The notes: generated by a model not told the origin, from the letters alone. Numbered from the stretch's first letter, positions 1-9,316 are shown. The stretch: 64,000 nt of DNA from Chryseobacterium sp. CH21 (GCF_004119445.1 NZ_QICI01000062.1:119463-183462), one strand, 5' to 3'. Translations and numbers: made by a program.

Positions 1-66
1 ATTTAAAAGAAATTTCTTGCCATTTATTTTATTTAACATAATATAAAGAAAAACGAATTGTAACAC

Positions 67-659
67 ATGAATGAAAGTATTGTCAAGAAAATCCAAAAGT
101 TAGGGGGAAATACGGACGCTGTACGCGATGATAAAAATTTTGCTGAAAACTGGCAGAGCATCAGGTTCCATCATTATCTTTATGATAAAGACTGGGGTGT
201 CTATGGACTTGATCAGTATTATGAGAAAAATAAAACTTTATATCATGATAACACCGAAAATTTTATAAAAATTTATTGGAACATTATTTTTGTGAACATG
301 AATTGCCGTACGGTCAATATTTTCTCAGAGATTGGTTTTTCACACCGTTTAAAGAAGGCACAGACGATCATGGAGAACTTGAAGGGTTTGTAGAGGAATA
401 CGAATTAAAAAAAATCGTAGATGGCAAAGAAATGGATTTTATCTGTATATTTTATTCTTACGGATATCCGGATCACTATTTTGCTTGTGTCACAGATCCA
501 GATCAGACTAATCCGACAGTGTATGGTACAGACCATGAAGTTTATTTTCAGGAAATTGATGAGAAAGGAAGTCTGGAAGAGTTTCTTGACCGGTTTATGA
601 CCAAAGAGGAGTTCTTAGAAACGGTTAAAGAATATTTATCAGGAAAAATTGCAAAATAA
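67..659 (+). pseudogene. SUKH (SMI1/KNR4)-like immunity protein, split by a frameshift
   Basis: Two overlapping frames (67-393 and 276-659) form one protein of about 197 aa. The first frame reads well to about residue 65. The second continues with acidic, aromatic-rich sequence (FCEHELPYGQYF, then YGTDHEVYFQEI and a GSLEEFLDRFMTKEEF tail), which resembles SMI1/KNR4 (SUKH) proteins. Members of that superfamily are often immunity proteins against polymorphic toxins. One missing T in the T4 run at 261-264 (or an A at 266-270) restores a single frame. I see no toxin gene inside the window, but the gene lies at the window edge, so a partner could be to the left. The family call rests on the C-terminal pattern only. 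The frameshift fits the homopolymer-deletion pattern of the whole window, so the gene may be intact. Confidence 0.6.
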
Positions 660-989
660 GGGATTTTGGAGTGGTTAGTCCTCTATTTTAAAGAGATAAC
701 TAAAAGTCTTATAATTTATATTATGTTAAATTATTCATGTTGACATATTTGTACATTTTAATTAAAAGCTTAATACTAATTAATTATGAAGACTTCCCAA
801 TTCTTTGGATCCAATTCCAAAGTTGAGATTTAAGCCCTTCTGCAATTATATCTTTAAGCTCACCATTCTCAGAATTCCATGTTAGTCAAATTCTTTCATA
901 GGTCAATAAATTGCGTGAAAATTTCATTTCAAATTCATCTTAAGTCTAAATAGAAACAATTAAAAGTATTATAACATTGAAATTAGTAT
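660..989. other. Intergenic stretch with a possible gene remnant
   Basis: There is no intact gene here. On the minus strand about 785-880 reads as a short coding-like tail (GELKDIIAEGLKSQLWNW, ending at a TAA near 783), interrupted upstream by a stop. It may be the end of a decayed gene of unknown family. The rest is AT-rich with nothing I can name. Confidence 0.3.
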
Positions 990-1790
990 TTAAAAATCCA
1001 TAACGCTGTCTAAGCCCCTTCGTAATCCTTTAAAACTTCCTACTTTTTCAATGGCAAGCAACGCACCTTTAACATAAGGCTCTGCTCCTGCACCTGAGTC
1101 ATGACGAATCGTCAATCTTTCATCTTTTAAACCAAAAATAGATTCTACAGAAATTACATATCCCGGAAGCCTCACTGAATGAATCTGAACACCATCTACG
1201 TCAGCTCCCCGACTTGCTTTTTCACCAATCAATTCATCTTGAGATACATGAAGCAGCGGCTTTTGAACTTTTGATAATCGATGGGCCAATTCTCTGGCTG
1301 TACCACTGGGACTATCTATTTTATCTTCGTGGGTATAGTCAATGATTTCAAAATTTGGAATATACCGAGCCGCCATCTCTGCAAACTTCTGAAGTAATAC
1401 AACCGTGATGGCAAAATTTCCAACAGCCAAAACAGAAGTATTATTAGAATTTGCCACTTTTTCAATTTCATCATAGTCTTTTGTTGTAAGTCCAGAAGTC
1501 CCTACAACAACCTTCCTGCCATGCTCAAGACATTTTATGATATTAATTTTTCCAATTTCTGGACGGGTATAGTCTACCAATACATCAAATTCTACAAGTT
1601 CTAAAGCTTCTTCTATAGTTTCGAAAATAGGTATAGCATAATCTCCTAATTTTAAAACTTCTGCTAGATTTTCACCTTTATGTTTTCTGGAAAGCGCACC
1701 TACCAATTTAATATTTTGTTGTTCAATAATCCCTTTACTAAGAGCTGAGCCAGCCCATCCCGTTGCTCCTGCAATAAATACTTTAATCAT
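990..1790 (-). CDS. DapB-like NAD(P)-dependent reductase (divergent paralogue)
   Basis: 266 aa, the usual length for 4-hydroxy-tetrahydrodipicolinate reductase (DapB). The N-terminus has a Rossmann motif (FIAGATGWAG), mid-protein has VVGTSGL and NFAITVVLL, and the substrate loop reads DYTHEDKIDSPSGTA. In DapB the family signature is H-H-x-x-K-x-D-x-P-S-G-T. Here the first His, the usual proton donor, is Thr, while the second His and the Lys remain. This suggests a relative with altered chemistry or substrate rather than the lysine-pathway enzyme. The start overlaps the stop of the upstream MarR gene by ATGA (1787-1790), so the two are translationally coupled. No other lysine genes are nearby. 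An alternative is a true DapB that tolerates the change. Confidence 0.75.
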   Translation of the reverse strand: MIKVFIAGATGWAGSALSKGIIEQQNIKLVGALSRKHKGENLAEVLKLGDYAIPIFETIEEALELVEFDVLVDYTRPEIGKINIIKCLEHGRKVVVGTSGLTTKDYDEIEKVANSNNTSVLAVGNFAITVVLLQKFAEMAARYIPNFEIIDYTHEDKIDSPSGTARELAHRLSKVQKPLLHVSQDELIGEKASRGADVDGVQIHSVRLPGYVISVESIFGLKDERLTIRHDSGAGAEPYVKGALLAIEKVGSFKGLRRGLDSVMDF

Positions 1791-2272
1791 TTTTTTAAAT
1801 TTTTTAATGTACGTTCTTTATAACTACTCTCTCTCACCTTTTCCTCTATGGAGTCTAAGTTTCTTAAAAAATCTGGGGTATCTGCCACAAGCTCTTGCAT
1901 AGTCATTGTACAGGCACTCCAAAATTTTTCGAATTGAGGCAATGATTCAAAAGATTTTTCAGTGAGTTTTACAATTTGCTTTCTGGAATCAATTTTATCT
2001 GTAATCGTTATCAAATATCCTCTTTCCTTCATTTTTTGAATAATTTTAATGACTGCAGGATGAGACATCTTTAATTTTTCAGAAATTTCAGTGATGGTAA
2101 AATCAGGATTGTTTTTTAAGAGTAAAAACATCAAATGCCAATTAGGCTCAATATCCGCTCCTACAGATTTATAAAAATCTTTAGTGCTGTATAAAATAGT
2201 ATCACTTAGCCTTTTTAATCTGCTGGTAAGTCCGGCAAGATCAATTTGTGATAAAAAATCATCCTCAACCAT
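1787..2272 (-). CDS. MarR family transcriptional regulator
   Basis: About 161 aa with a MarR winged helix: FTITEISEKLKMSHPAVIKIIQKM is the recognition region, followed by the wing around ITDKIDSRKQIVKLTE. I chose the Met at 2272 (MVEDDFL) over the upstream ATG at 2302. A TATTTTTG -7 element (2299-2292) and a GTAAC-TG-GTTAC palindrome (2281-2292) lie between them, so the longer start would precede the promoter. The gene is coupled by ATGA to the DapB-like reductase and probably controls this two-gene unit and itself. The ligand is unknown. Confidence 0.85.
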   Translation of the reverse strand: MVEDDFLSQIDLAGLTSRLKRLSDTILYSTKDFYKSVGADIEPNWHLMFLLLKNNPDFTITEISEKLKMSHPAVIKIIQKMKERGYLITITDKIDSRKQIVKLTEKSFESLPQFEKFWSACTMTMQELVADTPDFLRNLDSIEEKVRESSYKERTLKNLKK

Positions 2273-2280
2273 ATATTTAT

Positions 2281-2299
2281 GTAACTGGTTACAAAAATA
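2281..2299 (-). promoter_or_regulatory. Promoter -7 and palindromic operator of the MarR/DapB-like unit
   Basis: A perfect inverted repeat GTAAC-TG-GTTAC (2281-2292) abuts a minus-strand TATTTTTG (2299-2292), which matches the Bacteroidota -7 consensus TAnnTTTG. The predicted transcription start falls inside the palindrome, as expected for MarR autorepression. No clear -33 TTG is visible. Confidence 0.55.
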
Positions 2300-2372
2300 C
2301 AAAATAAAATAGAATGTTTCTTTTTTTTGTTTTTTTCAAAGACATTGGTCAGAAAAAGTAGCCAACAAATTA

Positions 2373-3230
2373 TTATAGAAACTCCTGAAAAGCTTTTGCG
2401 GCTTTCTTTTGATAGGCATCTTTTAAGGAAATAATCGTTGCTTCCCGCAGCATATTCTTTCCACTGATTGGGATGGTTACTAATCCGTCGCCATCAACGC
2501 TTACTTGCGTGAGAATGCTATTCCAGGCACCCGTTTTAACGAGCTCCAACAATGTGGGAATATCATTGATTTCGACCAATACATTGGGTTTAAGTTTTTT
2601 TGCCTTTAGCAAGTTATTGATAAACTGAATGGTGCTGTATCCACTATCGGGTAAGGCAAGAGGCAGGTCAATGATTTCTTTTAAGGTAATCGAAGACCGT
2701 TTGGAAAGAACAGAATTTTTAGATACGACCAAGGTCATCGGAGAAAAAAACAAACTGCGATGTTCCAAATGAGAATCACTGCTTTCTTCCCGAAAGGTAA
2801 GAACAAAGTCAAGCTCGGTATTATTCAGTTTTTCTATGAGTTCTGAAGTTGTTCCAAATACAATTTTCACTTTAATAGCCGGAAATTTTTCTGAAAAAAG
2901 AAGAAGCGCTTTGGTGAGCAAGTTCCGTAAAGCATACGTGACACCAATAGAAAGATTGCCTGCGTTAAGGTTATTCAAATCTTTCATCATCATCAAACCA
3001 TCTTTAGCACGACTGACACTTTGGAATGCATATTCCGAAAAAAGTAATCCTGCCTCTGTAAGCGTAATCCTCTTCCCAATACGGTTGAATAAAGGAATAT
3101 TAATTTCATCTTCCAACTGCTTTATCTGCTGAGAAAGTGTGCTTTGGCTGATATTAAGCTGATGGGCTGCTTCTGTAAAATTAAGCAGTTCTTTAGCTTT
3201 TAGGAAATATTTTAGTTGACGTAATTCCAT
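2373..3230 (-). CDS. LysR family transcriptional regulator
   Basis: 285 aa with a classic LysR N-terminal HTH (MELRQLKYFLKAKELLNFTEAA, then ISQSTLSQQIKQLEDE) and a C-terminal periplasmic-binding-like effector domain, of the CynR/CysB-like group. It is transcribed away from the GGCT/MFS/dehydrogenase/metallo-hydrolase genes that begin 98 bp away. An inverted repeat TTTCGAT-N7-ATCGAAA lies between them. This is the normal layout for a LysR protein controlling a divergent operon. The inducer cannot be read from sequence. Confidence 0.92.
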   Translation of the reverse strand: MELRQLKYFLKAKELLNFTEAAHQLNISQSTLSQQIKQLEDEINIPLFNRIGKRITLTEAGLLFSEYAFQSVSRAKDGLMMMKDLNNLNAGNLSIGVTYALRNLLTKALLLFSEKFPAIKVKIVFGTTSELIEKLNNTELDFVLTFREESSDSHLEHRSLFFSPMTLVVSKNSVLSKRSSITLKEIIDLPLALPDSGYSTIQFINNLLKAKKLKPNVLVEINDIPTLLELVKTGAWNSILTQVSVDGDGLVTIPISGKNMLREATIISLKDAYQKKAAKAFQEFL

Positions 3231-3245
3231 TTTTCAAATCGGTTT

Positions 3246-3266
3246 TTTCGATTGATTTCATCGAAA
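3246..3266. promoter_or_regulatory. Probable LysR operator (divergent intergenic region)
   Basis: TTTCGAT (3246-3252) and ATCGAAA (3260-3266) form a perfect 7-bp inverted repeat with a 7-nt spacer. This fits the T-N11-A form of LysR boxes. It sits 16 bp upstream of the lysR start and 62 bp upstream of the GGCT gene. Confidence 0.6.
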
Positions 3267-3327
3267 CAAAGAGTTTTACAAATTTATAAAATATATAGAA
3301 CTTTGCTTTATCAATATAAAATTTAAA

Positions 3328-3792
3328 ATGATGAGTGACCTTACGCTGCTTTCAATGTTAAATCGACGAAAAGATATCGCAGATATTACTCTAAAAGCAT
3401 TAGATCAATATAACCTATCTATTGAGGAGCAATATTTTTTGACACGTTATCAACCGGAAAATAGACTGATTATTTACGGAACACTGGCTCCCGGCAAACC
3501 GAATCACCATAAGATGACCCATATCAAAGGAGATTGGAAACCGGCAATCCTAAAAGGAGGAAAACTGGAAACCAAAGGCTGGGGAGCGGAACTTGGTTTC
3601 AATGGTTATGTACCAACCGAAGAAAATGAACAGGCAGATATTCCATGCTACGTACTGTTTTCAGACAATCTTAATGAAAACTGGGATTTTTTAGATGGTT
3701 TTGAAGGGGAAGGATACAAACGAATACTTGCAAATTATGAACTTGAAGACGGACAACAAGGTATTGGATACTTATACGCCATTAACGAATAG
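3328..3792 (+). CDS. Gamma-glutamylcyclotransferase-fold protein (AIG2-like)
   Basis: 154 aa. After a helical lead of about 45 residues comes the GGCT-fold nucleotide/substrate loop IIYGTLAPGKPNHH. The acidic catalytic region LDGFEGEGYKR follows, and then the closing strand GIGYLYAINE. Family members cleave gamma-glutamyl amide bonds or act on related amine adducts, and the substrate here is not known. It is the first gene of the cluster divergent from lysR, and its 3' end overlaps the start of the MFS gene. The adjacent second ATG (3331) is equally possible as the start. Confidence 0.8.
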   Translation: MMSDLTLLSMLNRRKDIADITLKALDQYNLSIEEQYFLTRYQPENRLIIYGTLAPGKPNHHKMTHIKGDWKPAILKGGKLETKGWGAELGFNGYVPTEENEQADIPCYVLFSDNLNENWDFLDGFEGEGYKRILANYELEDGQQGIGYLYAINE

Positions 3793-5010
3793 GAAACTTT
3801 TTGTACAATCTGACCTTATCGAAAAGACAAAGGAAAAAGCCGATAAAGGCAGCAAAAGATTCCGAAATATACAGTTGACTATTTTTCTTTCGGGACTTTC
3901 TGTATTTGCGCAATTGTATCTTTTTCAACCTTTATTGCCTACGGTTGCCAAAGATTTTGGAATTTCTGCTGGCGACAGTTCATTACTCGTATCTTCCTCT
4001 ACGCTCGGAATGGCTTTGGGACTTTTGTTTTTTGCATTTAAATCAGACAGTTTTTCACGTAAAAACCAGATGCTTTTTGCAATGGTTTCTTCTGCCATAT
4101 TAACGATTGTTTCAGCTTGGATTTATAGTTTTCCTCTTCTCATTGCAATTGGCGTTGTTAAAGGTTTTGTAATCGCTGGCGTTTCCTCTGTTGCCCTGCC
4201 CTATTTAACCGAAGAAGTGAAATTCTCTGTGATAGGTTTAGCCATCAGTATGTACCTCAATGGAAATACCATTGGTGGGATGAGCGGTAGAATTGTCACA
4301 ACAATCCTGGATGGCGAAATAGGTTGGCGTAATACTGTTACGATTATCGGTATGATAAGTTTGATTCTTGCGGTTATTTTTGGAAGATATTTTCCGAAAT
4401 CTCTCTTTTTTGAACCCCAAAAAACAGACTTTTCCTTAAAATATAAGGAAATGAAAAACTTTGTTTCAGATCCATATATGATGCGTCTGTATATTGTTGC
4501 CTTTTTAATAATGGGAATCTTTGTAAGTATCTACAATTACCTTACCTACAGACTTGAATCTCCTCCCTTTCATTAAATCATATTTTCATTGCGTTTATAT
4601 TTATGATTTATACATTTGGTTTGTTGGGCACGACGGTTGTTGGCAGATTATCAGAAAAACAGGAACCCCAAAAACTTTTGATGAGTTCATTGATTTTGAT
4701 GACTGTCGGTATCGTCTTGTTATTTTCAGGCAGATTATTATTAGTCATCATTGGACTTATTATGCTGACGTTTGCCTTCTTTGCTGCTCATACGATGGCC
4801 AGCCGAATGGTCGTTGTACACGCTAAAACAGGTAAAAGTTCTGCCACTTCACTCTATTGGCTTTTCTATTATCTCGGATCGGCAATGCTGGGAAGCGGAA
4901 CAGGATATCTTCTGCATTTCAGCTCTTGGAATATCTTTGTTTGGATACTCATTGGATTTATATTAATGGCTTTTTTGTTGTCTTATAAAAAAGATAAGAA
5001 GCTTATTTAA
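3737..5010 (+). pseudogene. MFS transporter, split by a frameshift
   Basis: Two frames (to 4576, and from about 4570 to 5010) join into a 12-helix major facilitator of about 424 aa. The N-half has helices beginning IQLTIFLSGLSVFAQLYLF and a loop SDSFSRKNQM between TM2 and TM3. The C-half runs from HIFIAFIFMIYTFGLLG to FLLSYKKDKK. One missing T in the CATTA at 4571-4575 restores the joined reading frame. The start is uncertain: 3737 is the nearest in-frame ATG, inside the end of the GGCT gene, and 3695 is also open. The transporter probably exports or imports the compound handled by the neighbouring enzymes. The frameshift looks like a base-calling error rather than decay. Confidence 0.75.
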
Positions 5011-5019
5011 AAATAAAAT

Positions 5020-5892
5020 ATGAAAAATAACACCTCAAAAATAACTATTGCAATTCTATATCCGGGTGATATGGGATTTGTAATTGCAAAAGAACTTATT
5101 AAAAACGATTTTCGCATAGTTTCCGTGTCAGAAGGAAGGTCTGAATTGACTAAAAAAAATATTAAAAATGCGGGTATTGAAGATTTGCCATCCATTAAAG
5201 AGTTAGCTGAAGTAAGTGATTATATATTGAGTTTGAACAGCCCGAAGTCGAGTATTACCATAGCTAAAGAGGTTGCAGAATCTATTGCTTTTACACAGAA
5301 AAAAGCAGTATTTGTCGATCTCAATTCCAACAGTCCGGAAACAGCTTTAGAAATTGAGAAAATGATGATACACTCAGGAACAAGATTTATCAATGGTGCA
5401 GTAATGGGAGCTTCACAAGATATTCCCCATTCTGCGGTTTTTGTTCTAAGCGGTAAAGAAACACAGGAATTCATTACATTGCTTTCTCCAATTTTTAAGA
5501 TAAAAAATGCTGGAGATCAAACTGTTTCGGCATCTGCCTATAAGCTGTTATTTTCTATGGTGAATAAAGGAATTAATGCTCTTTTCTTTGAAACAATGAT
5601 AGCCGCAGCTCATTTTGGAATTTTGGATGAGCTTAATGAAAGCTTAATGAAATATCTTCCCGGAACATACGAAGATTTAAAGAAAACAACACCTACCTAT
5701 CCACAACATATTAAACGACGAATTGATGAAATGAATGGTTTGTCGGAAATGCTTCAGACAGAAAATTTACCCAACGGAATAGCATTAACAGCAGCACAAA
5801 TCTTCGAAAAAATATACAATTCGGGAATATTTGAAGATAAAACCCCAAAAACAGTAACAGAAACATTTGAATATTTTAAAACAATAAAATGA
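5020..5892 (+). CDS. NAD(P)-binding beta-hydroxyacid dehydrogenase-like protein (DUF1932 type)
   Basis: 290 aa. The N-terminal Rossmann domain (residues about 8-150) has a YPGDMG loop in place of the usual GxGxxG, then VFVDLNSNSPET and INGAVMGA, typical of the 6-phosphogluconate/3-hydroxyisobutyrate dehydrogenase family. The helical C-terminal half (about 170-285), with a SAYKLLFSMVNKG motif containing the conserved Lys, resembles the DUF1932 domain. The stop overlaps the next start (ATGA, 5889-5892), so the metallo-hydrolase is translationally coupled. The substrate is unknown. Confidence 0.8.
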   Translation: MKNNTSKITIAILYPGDMGFVIAKELIKNDFRIVSVSEGRSELTKKNIKNAGIEDLPSIKELAEVSDYILSLNSPKSSITIAKEVAESIAFTQKKAVFVDLNSNSPETALEIEKMMIHSGTRFINGAVMGASQDIPHSAVFVLSGKETQEFITLLSPIFKIKNAGDQTVSASAYKLLFSMVNKGINALFFETMIAAAHFGILDELNESLMKYLPGTYEDLKKTTPTYPQHIKRRIDEMNGLSEMLQTENLPNGIALTAAQIFEKIYNSGIFEDKTPKTVTETFEYFKTIK

Positions 5893-6611
5893 AAATACAT
5901 CCATTAAAAGACGGCGATTTCCTAGTAACCAAAGAAAAGACATTCCATTATTTAGAAAAATCGGAAGGGCTTAAAGGTTTAAAAATGGCTACCCAACCTT
6001 TTTTAATAGAAACTACGTATGAAGTAATTCTTCTCGATGCTGGTTTAGGTTTGGTAGAAAACGGAATTCCAACGATATGGGAGAACATCTATGCAACTGG
6101 TCTTCAACCAAAAGATGTAAGCAAAATTCTTTTATCACACCTTCACAAAGATCATATCGATGGGCTGGTGAATACATCAGAAGAAGGCTGGAAACTCAAT
6201 TTTCCGGAAGCCGAAGTTTATCTTCAAAAAAGAGAATACGATTTTGCCCTTTCAAAATCAGAAAATCCATCTTTTGACCTTGAAGTTTTAGATTTTATAA
6301 TTAAAAATGCAAAAATAGTTTGGATGAATGAAGACAAAGGCAATCTCAGTTCAGAGATTTCTTTTGAGGTCACTGGCGGACACACGCCATATCATCAAGT
6401 ATTTTTTATTAGGGAAAACGGGGAAACGGCTTTTTACGGGGCAGACAATCTGCCAACAACGGCTTATCTGAAATATCAGATTGCTTTCAAAACCGATTTC
6501 GATGGAAAACTGGCCATGGAAGCTCGCAACCAATGGGAAAAAAGAGCAAAAGAAGAATATTGGAAAATCCTTTTATATCATGACATGGAACAGGCTATTC
6601 TTGAATTGTAA
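5889..6611 (+). CDS. MBL-fold metallo-hydrolase
   Basis: 240 aa with the metallo-beta-lactamase zinc motif HLHKDHIDG (HxHxDH), then GGHTPYHQ for the third His and a distal Asp/His region (FYGADNLP, LYHDME). Family members include lactonases and other hydrolases. The closest general type is the cytosolic AHL-lactonase/glyoxalase-like group, but the substrate cannot be assigned. It is the last gene of the LysR-linked cluster. Its 3' end directly abuts the IS256-type transposase remnant, so the operon may once have continued further. Confidence 0.85.
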   Translation: MKIHPLKDGDFLVTKEKTFHYLEKSEGLKGLKMATQPFLIETTYEVILLDAGLGLVENGIPTIWENIYATGLQPKDVSKILLSHLHKDHIDGLVNTSEEGWKLNFPEAEVYLQKREYDFALSKSENPSFDLEVLDFIIKNAKIVWMNEDKGNLSSEISFEVTGGHTPYHQVFFIRENGETAFYGADNLPTTAYLKYQIAFKTDFDGKLAMEARNQWEKRAKEEYWKILLYHDMEQAILEL

Positions 6612-6624
6612 TCAAGGTGGATTG

Positions 6625-6741
6625 TTTTCAGTTTATTTGGCATTAAAAGAAGCTGCTAAAAAATGGACCATGCCTATCCAGAATTGGGGTATTGTTCTCA
6701 ATCAATTTATGCTTATTTTTGAAGAAAGGCTCAGATTATAA
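6625..6741 (+). mobile_element. IS256-family transposase C-terminal remnant
   Basis: The frame ending at TAA 6739-6741 reads YLALKEAAKKWTMPIQNW followed by LNQFMLIFEERL. This matches the conserved C-terminus of IS256 (Mutator-type) transposases, which carry a KKWTMPIxNW motif. No upstream catalytic domain is present, so only about 40 residues survive. The downstream segment near 6763-6790 (ACTTACACACTTTGTGGGAG) could be part of the old terminal inverted repeat. The insertion or deletion removed whatever lay between the metallo-hydrolase and here. Confidence 0.75.
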
Positions 6742-6863
6742 AATCTAAGCCCAGACTTTTTAACTTACACACTTTGTGGGAGAGTATCGTTTTTTTGTAA
6801 TTTCAGTCTTTAAAATTAAACCTTAATCCGCCATTTTGCAAACTGCTGTGAGTAGATATTTTT

Positions 6864-7450
6864 CTATTTATTTAATTTTTCTAATTCGGGTAATTCACGT
6901 TTATACTTTTCAACGTCCCAAACTAAATTCCAATTTTTAACATAGTCAGAGATTGGACCTAACTCAACTTCTGCTCTTATCTTCAGATTCCTATTTGACT
7001 TCCATATATTTGTTTTCTATCTTCTCGAATTTCTATTTTGTCAATTAACAAAGCTAAAGAACCTGCACTCGCATTTCCTTTTGTTACAGCTTCTTTCATC
7101 ATGGGGAAATATTTTTTTTGCGTTTCCAAATCTGAATGTTGAATGACAAGAAATAATGCACTATTGGCTTGTGCGCCTACTTTGTCTTTACCAACCCAAC
7201 CTTTTTCACTTAATATTTTTTTTACTTTTATTAAGTTAATGGAGTCTTTCTGCATTGTTTTTTTCCAAAGGTCATTCATTTCTTTAGAATCAGGACCGAA
7301 TTTTTTTTGAGTTTCATTGATTTGCATTCTATATTTTTGGTCTTCTTCAAGAATTGTCAATAATTCAGTTTGTCATAATTTGCTTCTATTAAAGCTATTT
7401 TTTTCTCTAACTTTTCAATGGTTTCCCCACTCCTTTTTTGAATGTAAATT
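6864..7450 (-). pseudogene. DUF6624-like protein, degraded
   Basis: Three pieces on the minus strand belong to one gene: an N-terminal piece (about 7450-7376, GETIEKLEKKIALIEANYDKL), the open frame 7360-6983, and a C-terminal tail (about 6978-6864, RAEVELGPISDYV to ELPELEKLNK). The middle reads EEDQKYR, GWVGKDKVG, FLVIQHSD and DRKQIYGSQIG, which resemble DUF6624 proteins. Lesions are a one-base shift near 7370 and an apparent loss of about 20 codons with a frame change near 6985. The N-terminus has no credible start. Because of the internal deletion, this gene is probably truly broken, unlike the other frameshifted genes. Its function is unknown. Confidence 0.65.
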
Positions 7451-7598
7451 TTCTTAGTTATTTTATATATTGGAATTTAATTCTTAGTCTACACAAATAT
7501 AATACACTTATTGATATATAAAATATGGAAAACCATAAAGCTCCAAAGTACAATGACTTTGGAGCTAATTTTAAATAAGTAACCTTTCGGCTGTTCTT

Positions 7599-9092
7599 TT
7601 ATTTTTTGATTATTTTTGTGAAAGTACTATTTCCTTTTAACATATAATTACCTGAAGGATAGCCTGTAAGATCAATATTGTTTTTTCCTTTATTTAAAGT
7701 CATAGTTTTAATGATTTTACCGGTAATGTCATATAAATATGCATTTTCGTTTTCAGCAGACTCCACAGTTATCACTCCTGTTGTTGGATTAGGATAAGCC
7801 TGAGTTTTTGTTTTTGCTGAAACTTCTGCTGTAGATAAAAAACATCCGGAATTATAAGAATCTCCAATAATATTAAAACCTTTATTAATCAATTGAGCTC
7901 TGGCCAAAATGGCTTGCGGTGTAGAATAAATAAGTCCCGTTGCATCTATAGTTCCGGCTGTTACTGTTGAGCTTGTCCATGTAGGATTATTATTCAGTGC
8001 AATCAGAAATTTACTGTAATTCGTACATGATAAACCAGAATTTTTAAATCCGAAATAGATGGAACCCCAGCTAAAGTTTTGAAGCTTGATATTCCATGTA
8101 GAAATATCCTGATCAAAATGTAAAGCCTCTTCAAACATGTTAAAACCGGCATAATAATTAACTTTACTTACATCCCAGTTTCCAATGGGCTGATTGAATG
8201 ATGCTGCCTTTTTAAACATATTCTCAAAATCTGTTGCTTTACTTGTATTCCAGTTATTAAGCGGTTGGTTAAAGGCTGCTGCATTATGGAATGTATAACG
8301 GAAATTAGTAGCATTTTTTGTATTCCATGAATTTAAAGGCTGGTTGAAAGCTATGGCATCGGAGAACATGGAAGAGAAATCAGTTCCGGATATCGTGTTC
8401 CATGCAGAAATGTTTTGGTTGAAAGAAGCTGCAAAAGAAAACATGCTGCTAAAGTTTGTTACTTTTGCTGTATTCCATGTTCCAATATTCTGATTAAACA
8501 GAGTCGCTCTGCTGAACATGCTGCTCATGTCCGTAATATTGTGTGTATTCCAGTAAGAAAATGAATTATTACCAACCAAAGATGAGCAGTTAAGGAACAT
8601 TTGTGATAAATTGCTGATCTGTGTCAGATCAGGAGTATCTGTAGCTGTTACGTTAAGGCTGGGACAGTTCGCAAATCCGCTGTCGAATTGCTGAAGCCAT
8701 GTCGTATTTCCCCATTGGTTAATTTCTATAAGCTCCTGATTTCCCGAAGGATTCATGATGCCATTATTAGCCCTGAATCCGTAAAATAATCCATTCCCAT
8801 TTGAAACTTTCACTTTATAAGTGGCCTGGAGAGGATTTACATTTAAAGAGGGACCAAAAGAAATGGTAATCGGGTTGTTACTGTTAGAGGTCACAGAAGT
8901 CATAATTGCGCCATGCTGAGGAAATCCCACTTCTTCCCAGCTAATGGTATAACTTGTTCCGGTACCCCCAAAAGTTATTGAATTATCAATGGTGCCATTG
9001 GCGTTAGGTTTCCATAGAGTAATAAATTCAGTCTGCGCATAGGAAATGAAAAATAAAAAGAGAAAAATGATTATTAGTTGTTTTTTGTACAT
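7599..9092 (-). CDS. BspA-like (DUF285) surface protein with T9SS sorting domain
   Basis: 497 aa. Residues 1-19 are a signal peptide ending FFISYAQ. Residues about 160-360 contain repeats of the form MFxxAxxFNQxIxxWNTxxATxF, the DUF285/BspA leucine-rich-like repeat. The last about 75 residues form a type A T9SS sorting domain starting AYPNPTTGVITVE and ending TKIIKK. The protein should be exported by type IX secretion and attached or released at the cell surface. BspA-type repeats are associated with adhesion, but the ligand is unknown. It is a single gene with no operon partner. The repeats align in frame without disruption. Confidence 0.9.
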   Translation of the reverse strand: MYKKQLIIIFLFLFFISYAQTEFITLWKPNANGTIDNSITFGGTGTSYTISWEEVGFPQHGAIMTSVTSNSNNPITISFGPSLNVNPLQATYKVKVSNGNGLFYGFRANNGIMNPSGNQELIEINQWGNTTWLQQFDSGFANCPSLNVTATDTPDLTQISNLSQMFLNCSSLVGNNSFSYWNTHNITDMSSMFSRATLFNQNIGTWNTAKVTNFSSMFSFAASFNQNISAWNTISGTDFSSMFSDAIAFNQPLNSWNTKNATNFRYTFHNAAAFNQPLNNWNTSKATDFENMFKKAASFNQPIGNWDVSKVNYYAGFNMFEEALHFDQDISTWNIKLQNFSWGSIYFGFKNSGLSCTNYSKFLIALNNNPTWTSSTVTAGTIDATGLIYSTPQAILARAQLINKGFNIIGDSYNSGCFLSTAEVSAKTKTQAYPNPTTGVITVESAENENAYLYDITGKIIKTMTLNKGKNNIDLTGYPSGNYMLKGNSTFTKIIKK

Positions 9093-9316
9093 AATTGTAA
9101 AAATTTAAATGAGTTGTTTTTAAGGTTAAAATTTGATTTGGTAAGACAATAAATTTCCCGGGATTCTTTATCTTATTTCTAACACAAAGATATAGACGCA
9201 CAGCGACAGAACCTGTCGTATTAAAAAGGAACTACTTCTTTTTTTAATTATTTTTTATCTTAAAAAGGATGTAAAAATCACCCAAAATAGTTATTGCGTC
9301 TATTCCATTGTAAAGC

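Noticed and set aside
6481..6611. 5' part of the frame ending at 6741
   Set aside because: It overlaps the metallo-hydrolase in another frame; only the part after about 6625 resembles a transposase.
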